DNA from: Thermogutta terrifontis
GTDB lineage: Bacteria > Planctomycetota > Planctomycetia > Pirellulales > Thermoguttaceae
Direction of reading: 5' to 3'
DNA length: 64,000 nucleotides
NCBI RefSeq assembly: GCF_002277955.1
Contig: NZ_CP018477.1
Location: 3,059,206-3,123,205, forward strand
The translations under genes were made by a program, and so were the position numbers. Under the pieces are notes generated by a model that was given only the letters and a program-made list of their open reading frames with translations, made no database searches and had not been told where the DNA came from. Shown one piece after another: positions 44,861 to 55,218 of this stretch (position 1 is its first letter; the number at the start of each line of letters is the position of its first letter).

Positions 44861-46948
44861 ATGCCCGTGGTCAATCGTAATCCACCGGATCCTCGCGATC
44901 CCCTTCAGGCGACCCAGGCTGCCGCTCCTGGCGGGGAGCCGATCGCTGAGGAATCCCGATTCTTGTACGCAAGCGGTGATCGTCCGCTGCCGGGCTTCAC
45001 GATCAAGCGGGGTATTGGCCGGGGTGGTTTCGGCGAAGTTTACTACGCAGTCAGCGACGCCGGAAAGGAGGTCGCCCTCAAGCTCCTTTGTCGCCATCTC
45101 GATGTCGAGCTCCGTGGGATCCAGCACTGTCTCAACCTGAAGCACCCAAATCTGCTCATGATTTATGACGTGCAACGGGATCCGCGCGGCGACACGTGGG
45201 TCATCATGGAATATGTGCGGGGAAGTTCTCTGGAACAGGCCCTGGACCATCACCCGCAGGGACTGCCGCCCAACGAGGCTCTCGTGTGGTTTCACGGGAT
45301 GGCCGCCGGAGTGGGCTATCTCCACAGCCACGGAATCGTCCATCGGGATCTCAAACCAGGCAACCTCTTTCTGGAAGAAGGGGTCGTCAAGGTCGGGGAC
45401 TATGGTCTGGCGAAGTACATTTCCTGCAGTCAGCGGAGCGGGCAAACGCAGAGCGTCGGCACCGTGCACTACATGGCGCCGGAGGTCGGCCGGGGACGAT
45501 ACGGTAAGGAAATCGACATCTACGCCATGGGGATCATCCTCTATGAAATGCTCACCGGCCGAGTTCCTTTTGATGGCGAAAGTGCGGGCGAAATCCTCAT
45601 CAAACATTTGACCGAAGCCCCCGATCTTACGCGTGTCCCGCAGCCGTTTCGCCGCACCGTTGCCCGGGCTTTGGAGAAAGATCCCGACCATCGCTATCAC
45701 AGCGTCGCGGAGATGCTCGCCGATCTGCCACCGCCCCCAAGCGCCGGCACCTATGTGGGACCGATCACAACGGGACAGCGGAACGGACGTCCCAGCTCTC
45801 CGGAAAAATCCTGGGACGATGCAATCGCCTTCACCTCCGGCTCACCGAACGGGGCCATACCTCCCGCCCCATTAGCGACGGCAGCCAAGCAGGAACACGA
45901 AAAGGAAAACTCTGCAAATGCTCCCGCGGTGACCAGCGGAACGTGTGGCTGGGGCAGGAAACTGGTTGAGCGTCTGTCCACACCTGTGGCGCTGGCCGGA
46001 ATCGGGATTTCGGCAGCCGTGCTGCTGTTTGGCGCCTTTTCCGCACCTCACGCCGCTCTCGCAGGTTTGCTGGGGATGGTCGGCTTACTCCTGGGCATCC
46101 TGTTCCTCCAGGCCTTCAGCCACCGCCTGACTCGTAGCAAATCGTCACAAGATGTGACCAGGGCAGAACTTGTTCGTCCTGCGGGCAGGTATCCCGTGGC
46201 GCAGCCGGTGGCGGAACCGGCTGGCCATGAGCCAGTCCTGGTCGCCACGCCTGTGCCGCCCCCCACCCGGGAGGAAGCCTTTCGCATGGAGTGGCGGCAG
46301 AAGCCGCTTCGGGCACATGTGGCGGAACTGCTGGGCTCGATGCTGGCCGCGGTCCTGGTGGCGGGGGTGGTCGCGCTGGTGGGGTACCTGGTTCTCAGCT
46401 TTCGGGGGAATCTTCCCTCTTTACTGCAAGCCGCCTGGCTCTATTTCATGACGACGTTCGGCACCTGGATTGTCCTCATCCTGGCGAAACTGTGGCAGGG
46501 GCGGGAAGGGGATGTCATCACGCGACGCTTTGTGATGATGATTGCCGGATTCCTACTCGGAGCGGTGGGCTTCTTCCTGGCGCAATATTTGAAGGTGGAT
46601 CTGCCGTTCGATCCTCGTTGGCCGAACATCCCCGACTGGCAGCTACCCGCGGCTTTCTACCGCGACGGTCAACCGATGCTGCCGGCGATGGTGGCCGGTT
46701 TTGGCACTCTCTTTCTGTTCGTCCGCTGGTGGCGACTCGCTGACCCGCTGCGTCCCAGGCGCTTTGGATTCTGGGGGGTTTTCGGGCCCGGGGTGGCAGC
46801 ATTCCTGGCCAGCACGCTGTGGGTGTTCCCGGCCCAGTGGTTGGTGATTCCGGCCATGGGCATGGGCATCACACTGCAACTTGCCGCCCGGTGGTTCGTG
46901 AGAAGTCGTTTCGCTGGCGTGCCATCACCCCATCGAACCGGGAGATGA
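44861..46948 (+). CDS. Polytopic Ser/Thr protein kinase
   Basis: The 695-residue product (ATG 44861; GTG 44849 in frame as alternative) has a Hanks kinase domain at residues 45-300. Landmarks are GRGGFG near 53, VALK near 71, MEYVRGSSLEQAL, HRDLKPGN near 160, DYG in place of DFG, and APEVGRGRYGKEIDIYAMGIILYEMLTGRVPF. A Pro/Ser-rich linker (305-360) precedes at least six transmembrane helices from residue 377, including AVLVAGVVALVGYLVLSF and FVMMIAGFLLGAVGFFLAQYL. Kinases with a multi-helix membrane C-terminus differ from the usual one-helix receptors and suggest sensing in the membrane. The next gene starts five bases after its stop. The FHA-like gene upstream may read its phosphorylation. 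Confidence 0.88.
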   Translation: MPVVNRNPPDPRDPLQATQAAAPGGEPIAEESRFLYASGDRPLPGFTIKRGIGRGGFGEVYYAVSDAGKEVALKLLCRHLDVELRGIQHCLNLKHPNLLMIYDVQRDPRGDTWVIMEYVRGSSLEQALDHHPQGLPPNEALVWFHGMAAGVGYLHSHGIVHRDLKPGNLFLEEGVVKVGDYGLAKYISCSQRSGQTQSVGTVHYMAPEVGRGRYGKEIDIYAMGIILYEMLTGRVPFDGESAGEILIKHLTEAPDLTRVPQPFRRTVARALEKDPDHRYHSVAEMLADLPPPPSAGTYVGPITTGQRNGRPSSPEKSWDDAIAFTSGSPNGAIPPAPLATAAKQEHEKENSANAPAVTSGTCGWGRKLVERLSTPVALAGIGISAAVLLFGAFSAPHAALAGLLGMVGLLLGILFLQAFSHRLTRSKSSQDVTRAELVRPAGRYPVAQPVAEPAGHEPVLVATPVPPPTREEAFRMEWRQKPLRAHVAELLGSMLAAVLVAGVVALVGYLVLSFRGNLPSLLQAAWLYFMTTFGTWIVLILAKLWQGREGDVITRRFVMMIAGFLLGAVGFFLAQYLKVDLPFDPRWPNIPDWQLPAAFYRDGQPMLPAMVAGFGTLFLFVRWWRLADPLRPRRFGFWGVFGPGVAAFLASTLWVFPAQWLVIPAMGMGITLQLAARWFVRSRFAGVPSPHRTGR

Positions 46949-46952
46949 ACCC

Positions 46953-47717
46953 GTGATGGCTTACTTCTTTTTCATCGTCGCGATAGTTTTGACAGGACCG
47001 ACTGCAGGACTGACCGTCCTGGCGGCGGAGAATCAGAGCCATTCCACCAAGGCAACTGACGATCGGGGCGGTTCCGAACCCGCCGTCGCCGGCTCCCATA
47101 GTACTTTTGAAAAGGCGGGTTCTGATTTTGCGCGGGATATGTCTGCCACAACGGATGCTGCACCGCCGCGAGCTTCACGCTCCCGCCCTGCCTGGGTGGA
47201 CCAAGGGGCCGAGCGTGTGGGCAGCGAATATCGTCTTCCCGTGGCGATTGGCCCCTATGCATCCCCCCTGGAATGCGAAGCCCGCCTTCCGGCCGCGGTG
47301 GAGGCTGCCATCGACGACTATGTGGAACTCATCCTCGGACCGGAGGCACGGGGACGCGTCAAATTTCCCTGGTCATTTGTGGTGACAAATCTCCTCCGCG
47401 AGAGGTACATGGAGTCGCGTCTTTTCCAGCTCACCTCCACACAGCAGCGTGAAATGCATACGCTCCATGTGTTGCTCACGTTTGACCACAATGCGAACCA
47501 GTACCTCAGGCAAATTTGGCGATTCACCCAGGGCACCATGAATCTGGTTCGCTTCGGCACTTTTTTTGGAATCGCCGTGTGGACACTCGCCGTTGTCTGG
47601 GGCTATCTGCGGCTGGACCTCACCTTTGGCGGCCGTTACCGCTTGCCGCTGGGAGCGGCGGCCGGCCTCCTGCTCGTTTTGCCGTGGATTATCCTGGCGA
47701 TTCTTCCGCTTCGCTGA
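46953..47717 (+). CDS. Membrane protein in kinase operon
   Basis: The 254-residue product starts at GTG 46953, with GGGAG eight bases upstream inside the end of the kinase gene. It has a signal peptide (MMAYFFFIVAIVLTGPTAGLTVLA), a disordered segment (residues 25-85), a mixed domain with FPWSFVVTNLLRERYMESRLFQLTSTQQREMHTLHVLLTFDHNAN, and two C-terminal transmembrane helices (LVRFGTFFGIAVWTLAVVWGYL and LPLGAAAGLLLVLPWIILAIL). No family is recognised. Tight linkage to the kinase suggests that both act together, perhaps with this protein as extracytoplasmic sensor partner. Confidence 0.7.
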   Translation: MMAYFFFIVAIVLTGPTAGLTVLAAENQSHSTKATDDRGGSEPAVAGSHSTFEKAGSDFARDMSATTDAAPPRASRSRPAWVDQGAERVGSEYRLPVAIGPYASPLECEARLPAAVEAAIDDYVELILGPEARGRVKFPWSFVVTNLLRERYMESRLFQLTSTQQREMHTLHVLLTFDHNANQYLRQIWRFTQGTMNLVRFGTFFGIAVWTLAVVWGYLRLDLTFGGRYRLPLGAAAGLLLVLPWIILAILPLR

Positions 47718-47760
47718 CGGCGTCGTTTTTCGTTCTCCCCGGTGGCACCTCAGCGGGCGT

Positions 47761-49320
47761 TCAGCCATTTTTCGATGCCGCCTTTTGCTCGGGCTTCCCC
47801 CGAATGGTGTCGTCGTCCTTGTAGAACGTCTTCAGCCGTGTTAGCTCGGCCTTGAGTTCGCGCACCACATCCGCGTACTGCGGATCGCCGTAGACATTGT
47901 GGAGTTCGTGCGGATCCTTTTGGAGATCGTACAGTTCCCATTCGTCGATCTCGTAGAAGTAGATGAGCTTGTACCGCTCCGTCCGCACACCGTAGTGTTT
48001 ATGGACCATGTGGGGACCGGGATACTCATAGTAACGGTAATAGATCGACGTTCGCCAGTCTGGCGGGTCTTTGCCTTCGAGAAGTGGCTTTAGGCTGCGC
48101 CCCTGCATATCTTCCGGAATGGGAACCCCCGCCACATCGAGGAATGTCTCGGGGAAGTCCAGGTTGAGGACCATCTTTTCGCAAACGCTTCCCGGCGGAG
48201 TATGCCCGGGCCAGCGGACCAGAAGCGGCGTCCGCAGCGATTCTTCGTACATGAACCGCTTGTCAAACCAGCCGTGTTCGCCGAGGTAGAAACCCTGGTC
48301 GGACGTATAAATGACGATCGTATTCTCCGCAAGACCTGATTGATCGAGGTAATCCAGCACCCTGCCCACGTTGCGGTCCACCCCCGCCACACAACGGAGG
48401 TAGTCTTTCAAATACCGCTGATATTTCCAACGGACGAGGTCTTCACCTTGCAGATTCGCCTGCTTGAAGGCCTCATTTTCCGCTTCATACGCCTTGTAGA
48501 AGCGTTCCGCCTGTTCCGGCGTGAATTTTTCCATTTGCGGCACAAGTTTCAGGTCGTGCGGGGTCAAATGCCGGGCGATGGTCATCTCCTGTTCATGCGC
48601 CGCCCGACCTCGCGTGGCGTAGTCGTCAAAGAGGGTTGGTGGCTCGGGGATTGTGACATCTTTGTAGAGGTCCAGTTCCTGTGGACCGGGGCACCAGTTC
48701 CGGTGCGGCGCCTTGTGATGATACATGAGGAAGAAGGGCCGGTTGGGATCTCGTTTGTTTTTCAAAAAGTCCAGGACCAGGTCAGTGATAATGTCCGTGG
48801 TGTAGCCTTCATGAACCACCCGGCCCTGCGGAGTCTTCATCGGCGGGTTGTAGTACGGTCCCTGTCCGAACAGGATCTCCCAGTGATCAAAACCGGTCGG
48901 ATCGCTGCCCAGGTGCCATTTGCCGATGACCGCCGTCTGGTAGCCGGCCTTCTGGAGCAGCTTGGCCACTGTCTGCTGCGTCCCGTCGAAAAGACCGTCA
49001 TTCGTGGGATATCCATTGAGATGGCTGTATTTGCCGGTGAGAATCACTGCTCGGGAAGGTCCACAGATGGAGTTCGTCACAAAACAGTTCCGAAACAGCA
49101 TTCCCTCTTTCGCAAGCCGATCCAGATTCGGCGTCTGATTGATGCCATAGCCGTAGCAACTCAACGCCTGGTAGGCATGGTCATCTGCCATGATAAAGAG
49201 AATGTTGGGACGCTGCGTCTTTGCCTTTTGGGCGGATTCCTCTGCGAGTACCGACCTGGAAAGCCAGCCCAGCGTCGCACTGACGATCCCAATGGCACAG
49301 AGAATACGAGGCACGCGCAT
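47761..49320 (-). CDS. Exported formylglycine-dependent sulfatase
   Basis: The start at 49320 has GGGGAGGT upstream and gives 519 residues. The signal peptide is [26 protein letters not shown]. The catalytic motif CGPSR is at residues 86-90 (C86 is the formylglycine precursor), followed by AVILTGK. The metal site Asp pair is MADDHAY at 45-51, and the second metal site [13 protein letters not shown] is intact. This is a complete arylsulfatase A/N-sulfatase-type enzyme, unlike the two sulfatase-related genes at 12231-14463. Substrates in planctomycetes are often sulfated polysaccharides; none can be named. No sulfatase-modifying enzyme gene is in the window. Confidence 0.93.
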   Translation of the reverse strand: MRVPRILCAIGIVSATLGWLSRSVLAEESAQKAKTQRPNILFIMADDHAYQALSCYGYGINQTPNLDRLAKEGMLFRNCFVTNSICGPSRAVILTGKYSHLNGYPTNDGLFDGTQQTVAKLLQKAGYQTAVIGKWHLGSDPTGFDHWEILFGQGPYYNPPMKTPQGRVVHEGYTTDIITDLVLDFLKNKRDPNRPFFLMYHHKAPHRNWCPGPQELDLYKDVTIPEPPTLFDDYATRGRAAHEQEMTIARHLTPHDLKLVPQMEKFTPEQAERFYKAYEAENEAFKQANLQGEDLVRWKYQRYLKDYLRCVAGVDRNVGRVLDYLDQSGLAENTIVIYTSDQGFYLGEHGWFDKRFMYEESLRTPLLVRWPGHTPPGSVCEKMVLNLDFPETFLDVAGVPIPEDMQGRSLKPLLEGKDPPDWRTSIYYRYYEYPGPHMVHKHYGVRTERYKLIYFYEIDEWELYDLQKDPHELHNVYGDPQYADVVRELKAELTRLKTFYKDDDTIRGKPEQKAASKNG

Positions 49321-49997
49321 AACGACCTCCCCACAACATGTCTCTAAAACCAAACACCACCAAACCATCCGCGGTCACAGCCAAACCACTTTGCGATTAG
49401 TGTGACCAGGTGTGCTCCAATTGTCAACAAAGCACGGCGCGTTGTTATGAACCCGTCGCTCCACCCACGGCCAACTCTAGCCCGTGTGGGCAATTCATGA
49501 ATTGCCCGTACTGAAATGAAGTTCGTCCGTGCGAGGCGTTTTGGCGGGGCGATTCGTGAATCGCCCCTACCGGGAACTGACCGGTTGCTCGCGATTGGCG
49601 TGCTGGCTATGTCTTGGCGGTGGACTGCCCGATGGCCAGACTACAGAATATGCTCGCGATTCCAGCACGGCCATTTCCACGCCCCGAGATCGGCTCTGGA
49701 AGCTTCTCACCAACAGGCGGGAGGTCAACCGCTTTCCCGCTCCCGCCATCCCACGAAGTGTGGTACCATTAATGCTTTGCAAAGAAGTCAAAAATTTCTG
49801 GGAAGACTCTGCCCCCCGGCTGGGCCGTTCGGGTATGTCAAACAGCACCGGGCAAGACTCGCAAGCGTCACGCTCACAGATGGGGATGGAGGATGGTGCC
49901 CGTGGCTTGCCTGGACAAATCGATGTCCCGATTGGGGCGAGTGACCAGGAGCCGGCGGCAGCTACGAACGTGAAGGCAAAGGAGTTGGAGAATTTCC
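49321..49997. repeat. Intergenic region with repeat cluster D
   Basis: About 677 bp. Two type 1 palindromes are present: GTGTGGGCAATTCATGAAT with TGCCCGTAC at about 49484-49511, and GGCGGGGCGATTCGTGAATC with GCCCCTACC at about 49543-49571. The rest shows open frames with no recognisable domain. The promoter of the following gene must lie in the last part. Confidence 0.65.
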
Positions 49998-52169
49998 ATG
50001 GCGATTGATAAATTCGCAATGTGTCCCGGCGGGATGGGGAAGAAAGTCAAGTTCTGCGCGGGTAACTGTTTGCCGCAATTGGAACGCCTGGAGAAATTGA
50101 TCACGGCGGATCAGAGCCGGGCGGCACGCCAGCAGGTGACCACCTGGCTGGAACGCGATCCCAATCGGGCATGCCTGTGGGCGTACAAGTGCCTGCTGGA
50201 TCGGGCAGCAGGCTGTGTGGAGGACCACGCAAAATCGGCGGCGGAGTTTGTCCGTCTGTTCCCTGACAGCCCCATTGCCCTGGCTGAACTGGCCATCGCT
50301 CAAATCCTGGAAAACCGTTTTCAAGAGGCCAGCGAAAGCCTTGCACGCTGTGTGGAGCAGTGCGAGGCGCAGGGATACTTTTATTACCGAGTCGTGGCGG
50401 CCATGACCACCGTGGCGGAGTGGCTTGCCGAGCAGGGACACATCCCCGCGGCCATTGCGTATCTCTGGATCGCTTCTCATCGTTACGATCCACAGAATCA
50501 CACCGAGACAGATGAAATCCTGCAGCAGTTGTACCACCGCAAGGATGTGCCCCTCGAACTGCGTCAAATGCCCACGACGGGCCTGTTCAAGGACGAGCTT
50601 CGGGACCTCGATTCTCGCGTTTACCAACACGTGGTGCGGTTTCGCTTCGCCCTCGCAGAACAGGAGGTCCAGCGTTACCTGGAAACCAATCCTGAAGAAC
50701 CGCAGGCCTGGTTCTGTCTGGGAAACCTCCGGCTCTGGCAGATCAATTATCCGGGCGCAGCCGAAGCCTACTTGCGGTGCGCGCAACTGGATCAAACAGG
50801 GCCCCTGGGGATGGTGGCTCTGTTACGTGCGACCATACTCAAAAAGAACGGCTTCGGCGATACAGAGAATCTCTATTTGCTCCGGTATGAAGTTTCGGAT
50901 CCCGAGCGGACGAAAGAAGCCCTTTTCTCCGATCCGCATCTGGACCACGTTCCCCCCGAATCTCCCTCACAAACAAATGACAGGGGGCTCACGGAGCCAC
51001 AATTCTTGTTGTTGCGGTATCCCCGTTCCGATGGTTTTGAACAGCTTCTGAGAGATCTGGACGAACCGCGACCCCCGCTCGTTTCTTACGTCTTATATTC
51101 GCGAAGCCGTGACGATGAACCAGCACAAATCGTACTGACCGGTGTTTCGGAATCTGATCGTTCCTGGGTCGAAACACGCGCTCGGCAGTGGTGCGGCGAC
51201 GAGGAACTCAAAGTTCTTGAAGAATCGGTTTTCACCACTGACTCGCGAATTCTCAGGATGCTCCGCGACGTCTCTTCTGTCAGTTCACGCTTTCTAGACG
51301 GGAAGTGGACGGACGTGGAATCCCGACTTGTGGAGAGCATCCCCAAATGGCGATGGCCGGTTCTTGAACCGCTGACCCTGGAAGAAGCGGCGCGCGACCC
51401 ACAGAAGAAACAATGGGCGCGAATACTGCTGGCCCATATTCTGCAAGAGATTCCTGACCGACACATAGCCCGAGTCCTCCACGAGGTGTGGCAGAAGCTC
51501 CATCTGGACTTTGACCAGGAGGAACTGACGAGGTTCATCGACAAAACGGCGGACCCGCTGCTCATTCATTTCATCGACCCTGCGCGGCTTTCTGACGAGC
51601 AACTGTCGGCAGTGTGCAAGCTTCTATTTCTGTACCAGCAGGTCCCGCTTTTGGAGCGGTTCCGCCCTGAAGTTCTGCAACGCCGAGATCGCCTGGATCC
51701 CGAGCTCGTCTATTTCGTTTATGAAGTACACGCGGCGGTCTTCGTCCGCACCAGACAGCAGGAATGGCTCACCATCCATCCTGAACTTGAGGAGATGATC
51801 ACGTATTGCGAGCAGCACAATCTATCGCACGGTCGACTGCACGAGCTGGACCTTGTAGGGTTGGTCGGCATTCTCGCCTCGAAGAGCACTTCGACGGAGA
51901 TCAAAAAGCAAGCCCTTCCATTTTTCGAAAAACTCCTCGAACACCTGGTCCGTCACCATGTCAACGATCCCGAGATCGGACCAATGGTGAGAGACTACTG
52001 GCACAAACTGACGCAAATGGCACTAGCGTTTAAAGCCTCCTTAACAGGAGGACGGAGCCTCGATGAACTTACACAGCCGCAAATCTGGACGCCAGACGCG
52101 GAACCTGGACCGGAATCCCGCCTAGCCCAACCGGAACCCAAGAAAATTTGGGTGCCGGGGATGGACTAA
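49998..52169 (+). CDS. TPR protein with SEC-C-like N-terminal motif
   Basis: The 723-residue product starts behind GGAG with a seven-base spacer. Residues 8-27 ([21 protein letters not shown]) resemble the CPCGSGKKFKxCC of the SEC-C zinc motif, but with GG in place of CG and only three Cys. TPR-like helical repeats follow ([62 protein letters not shown]). Residues 250-400 form an unrecognised alpha/beta part with YLLRYEV and [22 protein letters not shown]. The C-terminal 300 residues are helical ([15 protein letters not shown]). I associate this architecture with planctomycetes; its function is unknown to me. No signal peptide is present. Confidence 0.7.
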   Translation: MAIDKFAMCPGGMGKKVKFCAGNCLPQLERLEKLITADQSRAARQQVTTWLERDPNRACLWAYKCLLDRAAGCVEDHAKSAAEFVRLFPDSPIALAELAIAQILENRFQEASESLARCVEQCEAQGYFYYRVVAAMTTVAEWLAEQGHIPAAIAYLWIASHRYDPQNHTETDEILQQLYHRKDVPLELRQMPTTGLFKDELRDLDSRVYQHVVRFRFALAEQEVQRYLETNPEEPQAWFCLGNLRLWQINYPGAAEAYLRCAQLDQTGPLGMVALLRATILKKNGFGDTENLYLLRYEVSDPERTKEALFSDPHLDHVPPESPSQTNDRGLTEPQFLLLRYPRSDGFEQLLRDLDEPRPPLVSYVLYSRSRDDEPAQIVLTGVSESDRSWVETRARQWCGDEELKVLEESVFTTDSRILRMLRDVSSVSSRFLDGKWTDVESRLVESIPKWRWPVLEPLTLEEAARDPQKKQWARILLAHILQEIPDRHIARVLHEVWQKLHLDFDQEELTRFIDKTADPLLIHFIDPARLSDEQLSAVCKLLFLYQQVPLLERFRPEVLQRRDRLDPELVYFVYEVHAAVFVRTRQQEWLTIHPELEEMITYCEQHNLSHGRLHELDLVGLVGILASKSTSTEIKKQALPFFEKLLEHLVRHHVNDPEIGPMVRDYWHKLTQMALAFKASLTGGRSLDELTQPQIWTPDAEPGPESRLAQPEPKKIWVPGMD

Positions 52170-52245
52170 AATTGATTGGGCAAGCATCAATTTCCTGCGG
52201 GAACGGCTTGAGAAACAGTTTGATGAAGGAGGAGCGTTGCCCGGC

Positions 52246-52800
52246 ATGGTGTACTGTCGCGGTGTGCGAGGCGCAACAACTGCCGATGCCAATACTCCCG
52301 AAGCCATCCTAGAAGCAACCCGACAGTTGCTGGCCCTGATGATCCGTCAAAACGGGATCAAACCGGAAGACATCGCCAGCGCGATTTTCACCACCACACC
52401 TGATTTGAATGCGGAGTTTCCTGCCCTGGCTGCCCGTCAGTTGGGATGGATGAACGTGGCCATGCTCTGTGGCCACGAGCTGGATGTCCCCGGGGCCCTG
52501 CCGCGGTGTATCCGGGTCCTCATTCACTGGAACACCACAAAAAAAGCCGAGGAAATCGTCCATGTGTACATCAAGGGGGCCGAGAAACTTCGGCCGGACC
52601 TGTCCTACCTCCCCCCTGTAGACTGGGAGGAACTCGAACGATGGATTCAGGCCCATCTGAATCGGGAAGCAAAACCGAGCGGTCGGGCAGACCCGGCTTC
52701 CAGCTCCGTGACCGGGAAACTGTCCCTGGCGGTTGGGGAGCACCCCGATGGTGCATCCCCGCAGGCAAGTTCCTCACCTTCCGAGCCGCGCGGGAAGTGA
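52246..52800 (+). CDS. aroH: AroH-type monofunctional chorismate mutase
   Basis: The enzyme rearranges chorismate to prephenate in Phe/Tyr biosynthesis. The first 120 residues from ATG 52246 match the AroH class: [58 protein letters not shown] and [23 protein letters not shown]. These include the active-site Arg of RGVRGATT, Glu of HELDV and Arg of CIRVL. A TTG at 52237 sits close to GGAGGAG and is an alternative start. The C-terminal 50 residues are Pro/Ser/Gly-rich and unlike the compact AroH family, so the protein is longer than usual. No other aro gene is nearby. Confidence 0.9.
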   Translation: MVYCRGVRGATTADANTPEAILEATRQLLALMIRQNGIKPEDIASAIFTTTPDLNAEFPALAARQLGWMNVAMLCGHELDVPGALPRCIRVLIHWNTTKKAEEIVHVYIKGAEKLRPDLSYLPPVDWEELERWIQAHLNREAKPSGRADPASSSVTGKLSLAVGEHPDGASPQASSSPSEPRGK

Positions 52801-53049
52801 GACGGCACTCCGTCATAGACCTCTCCCATGGTTCAGGAATGTTCGCCCGATCGCGGCCCTAGGGTCACCGCCCCCTGGCCCTGGTGATCTTTCACCATCA
52901 CAGGGCAGGATTTCACCCGGCCTGCCTTTGAGCCATAATGGGCTGTAAAAGCGAACCCGCCGGGGCAGTCTGGAGTATAGCAAACAAGAGAGTTGCGTTG
53001 ATCAAGTTATTAGAAAACCCGTGAATCTTCACATATAAACGTGACCACC

Positions 53050-53541
53050 ATGGCGGAAACGGCATATCCCCTTCCTCAAGCACTGTTACGTCTTTTGAAA
53101 GAGGACCCCCGATACAAACTCGACGCTTATCTCTTTGTCTTTCAGGCCCTGGACTATGCCCGCAAATTGGGCATGGGCCGCGAAGCTCCCAGTGAGCCTC
53201 TTCCTGAAGACGTCCGTCAGGAGGCCCAACGACTCGGGCTGGAAGCTTCACCGGAAGAAGAGGAGGAGGCGCGACATGTCTCCGGACAGGAACTCTGCGA
53301 GGCTGCCCGCCTCTACGCCACGGAGCAATACGGCTATCTGGCCAAAACAGTCCTTAACAGCTGGGGCATCTACTCCACCAGCGATTTCGGGGAGATTGTG
53401 TACAACCTCATCCGCGTTGGACTCATGCGAAAGACGCGAGAGGACCGACGCGAGGATTTCGATAACGTTTACGATTTTGAGGAAGTATTCTGCCGTAATT
53501 ATCAGTTTGCCCGACCTAACAGAACACGTCCCGTTGAATGA
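53050..53541 (+). CDS. Minf_1886-family protein
   Basis: The 163-residue protein (ATG 53050; GTG 53041 in frame as alternative) has the pattern of the Minf_1886 family: LLKEDPRYKLDAYLFVFQALDYARKLGMG, HVSGQELCEAARLYATEQYGYLAKTVLNSWGI, TSDFGEIVYNLIRVGLMRKTREDRREDFDNVYDFEEVF. The ordering of helices is fully conserved. No function is known. An Asp/Glu-rich segment separates the two halves. The stop overlaps the ATG of the next gene by four bases (ATGA), so the two are translationally coupled. Confidence 0.85.
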   Translation: MAETAYPLPQALLRLLKEDPRYKLDAYLFVFQALDYARKLGMGREAPSEPLPEDVRQEAQRLGLEASPEEEEEARHVSGQELCEAARLYATEQYGYLAKTVLNSWGIYSTSDFGEIVYNLIRVGLMRKTREDRREDFDNVYDFEEVFCRNYQFARPNRTRPVE

Positions 53542-53741
53542 ACCCCTCAGCAAAAGCACCACGCAAGGCGACCGGATCTCAGCCTCCCGTACAAACACCG
53601 GGCAAAGCCGAGCGGGGAACACAAGGCGATCCCGCCGGGCGGAAGCCAACTCTCTGGGAGCGGGTTCGCCTTGCCCTGATGAGCGTCGTTCTTTTTCTCT
53701 GGATCGCAGCGCTCGTCGCGCTCGCCATCCTCACGTCGTAG
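53538..53741 (+). CDS. Small single-helix membrane protein
   Basis: The 67-residue product starts with the ATG of an ATGA overlap with the Minf_1886 gene. Its first 40 residues are basic and disordered; the last 25 form a transmembrane helix (VRLALMSVVLFLWIAALVALAIL). Coupled translation argues that it is real and works with the upstream protein, possibly as its membrane anchor. No family is recognised. It is convergent with the cyclophilin gene, 15 bp apart. Confidence 0.6.
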   Translation: MNPSAKAPRKATGSQPPVQTPGKAERGTQGDPAGRKPTLWERVRLALMSVVLFLWIAALVALAILTS

Positions 53742-53756
53742 AGAATCGCGGTGACT

Positions 53757-54914
53757 TCAGGAGCCGAGCTTTTGCACCACGTAGGGGTGGGGGCGTTTGC
53801 GGACCACCGTTGCAGAGATGATTTTGTCTGGTTCCGGGGGATTTGGTGCCTGCGGATCGCGCGGCTGAAGCTTTTCCACCACATCCATCCCGGAAATGAC
53901 ACGGCCAAAAACCGTGTGCTTGCCATTGAGATGGCTCGTCGGCATATAGGTGATGAAAAACTGTGAGCCGTTGGTGTTTGGTCCCGCATTGGCCATACTC
54001 AGGCTCCCACGAAAGTGCAGTCGTGCATTGGGTGCGTTGCACTCATCGGCAATCTTATAACCGGGGCCGCCGGTCCCATCGCCCTTGGGGCAACCAGCCT
54101 GGGCCATAAACCCAGGGATGACGCGATGGAATGTCAATCCATTGTAGAACCCCTGCTCCACCAGGGTGATGAAGTTCGCCACGGTGTTGGGGGCTTCATT
54201 CTCGAATAGTTCCAGAAGGATGTCGCCTTTGGTGGTCTTCAGTAGAACTCGGGGAAGGTCGTCGGCCTTAGCCTCGGCCTGCCGCTTCTGCTCCTCGATC
54301 GGCTTCTGCTTGGCGTAGAAATCAGCGGCCTCCCGCAGAGCAGTGACCTGATCGTCCTTGATGCCCAACTCTTCGATCTTCTTGAAATAGTTCGTCGCCT
54401 TTTCGAAATCCTCCAAGGCAAACGCCGCTTTCCCGGCCGCCAGGTAGGCTACGGGTGATTTAACGTTGTTCTTTAGGAGCTTTTCCGAAAGGGCCAGAGC
54501 CTCCTGAAATTTACCAGAATCCCCATCGTCCAGTGCCACTTCCAGCAGAAGATCCACCAGGTCTCCCTCGGTTTGCGGATTTTCATCATACGCGGCTTCC
54601 GCCGCCGCAATCAGCCCTGGCAGCTTCTTTTGCGCTTCGTCCACCAGTTTTTCGTACTGCTGGCGGAGCTGGGACATTTCTGCCGGGTTTGCGTTGGGAT
54701 ACTTCATGCGGATTTCCCGAATTTGAGTCAACAGAGCCACCCATTCCGCGAGAGCCTTACGGAACGCCTCGGCCTTGGGGCCGGAGGGAATGGTCGCAGC
54801 GGAAGGTGGAGAAGCGGGTTCGGCCAGCGCTGTGAGGGCCTTCAGTCGATAGCCGACCGCAATAACCCCCGCGGCCAGCAAAATCGCAACGACAACAAAT
54901 CCCAGACGTTTCAT
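53757..54914 (-). CDS. Membrane-anchored cyclophilin-type peptidyl-prolyl isomerase with TPR-like region
   Basis: The start at 54914 has AAGGA upstream and gives 385 residues. The N-terminal helix ([19 protein letters not shown]) is a signal anchor. Residues 45-200 are helical with TPR-like units ([42 protein letters not shown]). The cyclophilin domain (about 225-385) is complete: [50 protein letters not shown] with the catalytic Arg in [31 protein letters not shown] and [18 protein letters not shown]. It would catalyse proline isomerisation in the envelope and help fold exported proteins. Confidence 0.95.
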   Translation of the reverse strand: MKRLGFVVVAILLAAGVIAVGYRLKALTALAEPASPPSAATIPSGPKAEAFRKALAEWVALLTQIREIRMKYPNANPAEMSQLRQQYEKLVDEAQKKLPGLIAAAEAAYDENPQTEGDLVDLLLEVALDDGDSGKFQEALALSEKLLKNNVKSPVAYLAAGKAAFALEDFEKATNYFKKIEELGIKDDQVTALREAADFYAKQKPIEEQKRQAEAKADDLPRVLLKTTKGDILLELFENEAPNTVANFITLVEQGFYNGLTFHRVIPGFMAQAGCPKGDGTGGPGYKIADECNAPNARLHFRGSLSMANAGPNTNGSQFFITYMPTSHLNGKHTVFGRVISGMDVVEKLQPRDPQAPNPPEPDKIISATVVRKRPHPYVVQKLGS

Positions 54915-55218
54915 GAACTCATTCCTTTCTCTTAACACTGGACGGCAAGAAACTTACAGATCTGCCGTCAACGTATCACAGGTTGCCTCCTTTGAACAGG
55001 CCACCCATCTGAATAGATCACCCGTCTGGTTGTGTGGCACGAAAAATGGAAAGCTCCTAACCTGCCGAGTGATGAGCGACCTCGGCCTTTGCGGAGGCAA
55101 AGTCTCCATTTTCCGGAAAAAAGGAGCGCAGTTCGCCCTTTGCACTGGCGTCCTCAAACAAGAAAGCTGACGATACCTTCCCAATGGGAGGATCGACTGG
55201 ACCGGTGACGTGGGCCGC
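54915..55218. other. Intergenic region upstream of the cyclophilin gene
   Basis: About 304 bp. It must hold the cyclophilin promoter and the end of the protease transcript. I see no gene, repeat or clear terminator. Confidence 0.35.

Noticed and set aside
44807-45700. Minus-strand frame of 297 codons opposite the polytopic kinase
   Set aside because: The plus strand has full kinase motifs; the antisense frame has none.
48340-49347. Plus-strand frame of 335 codons opposite the sulfatase
   Set aside because: The minus strand encodes a complete sulfatase with CGPSR; the plus frame is a shadow.
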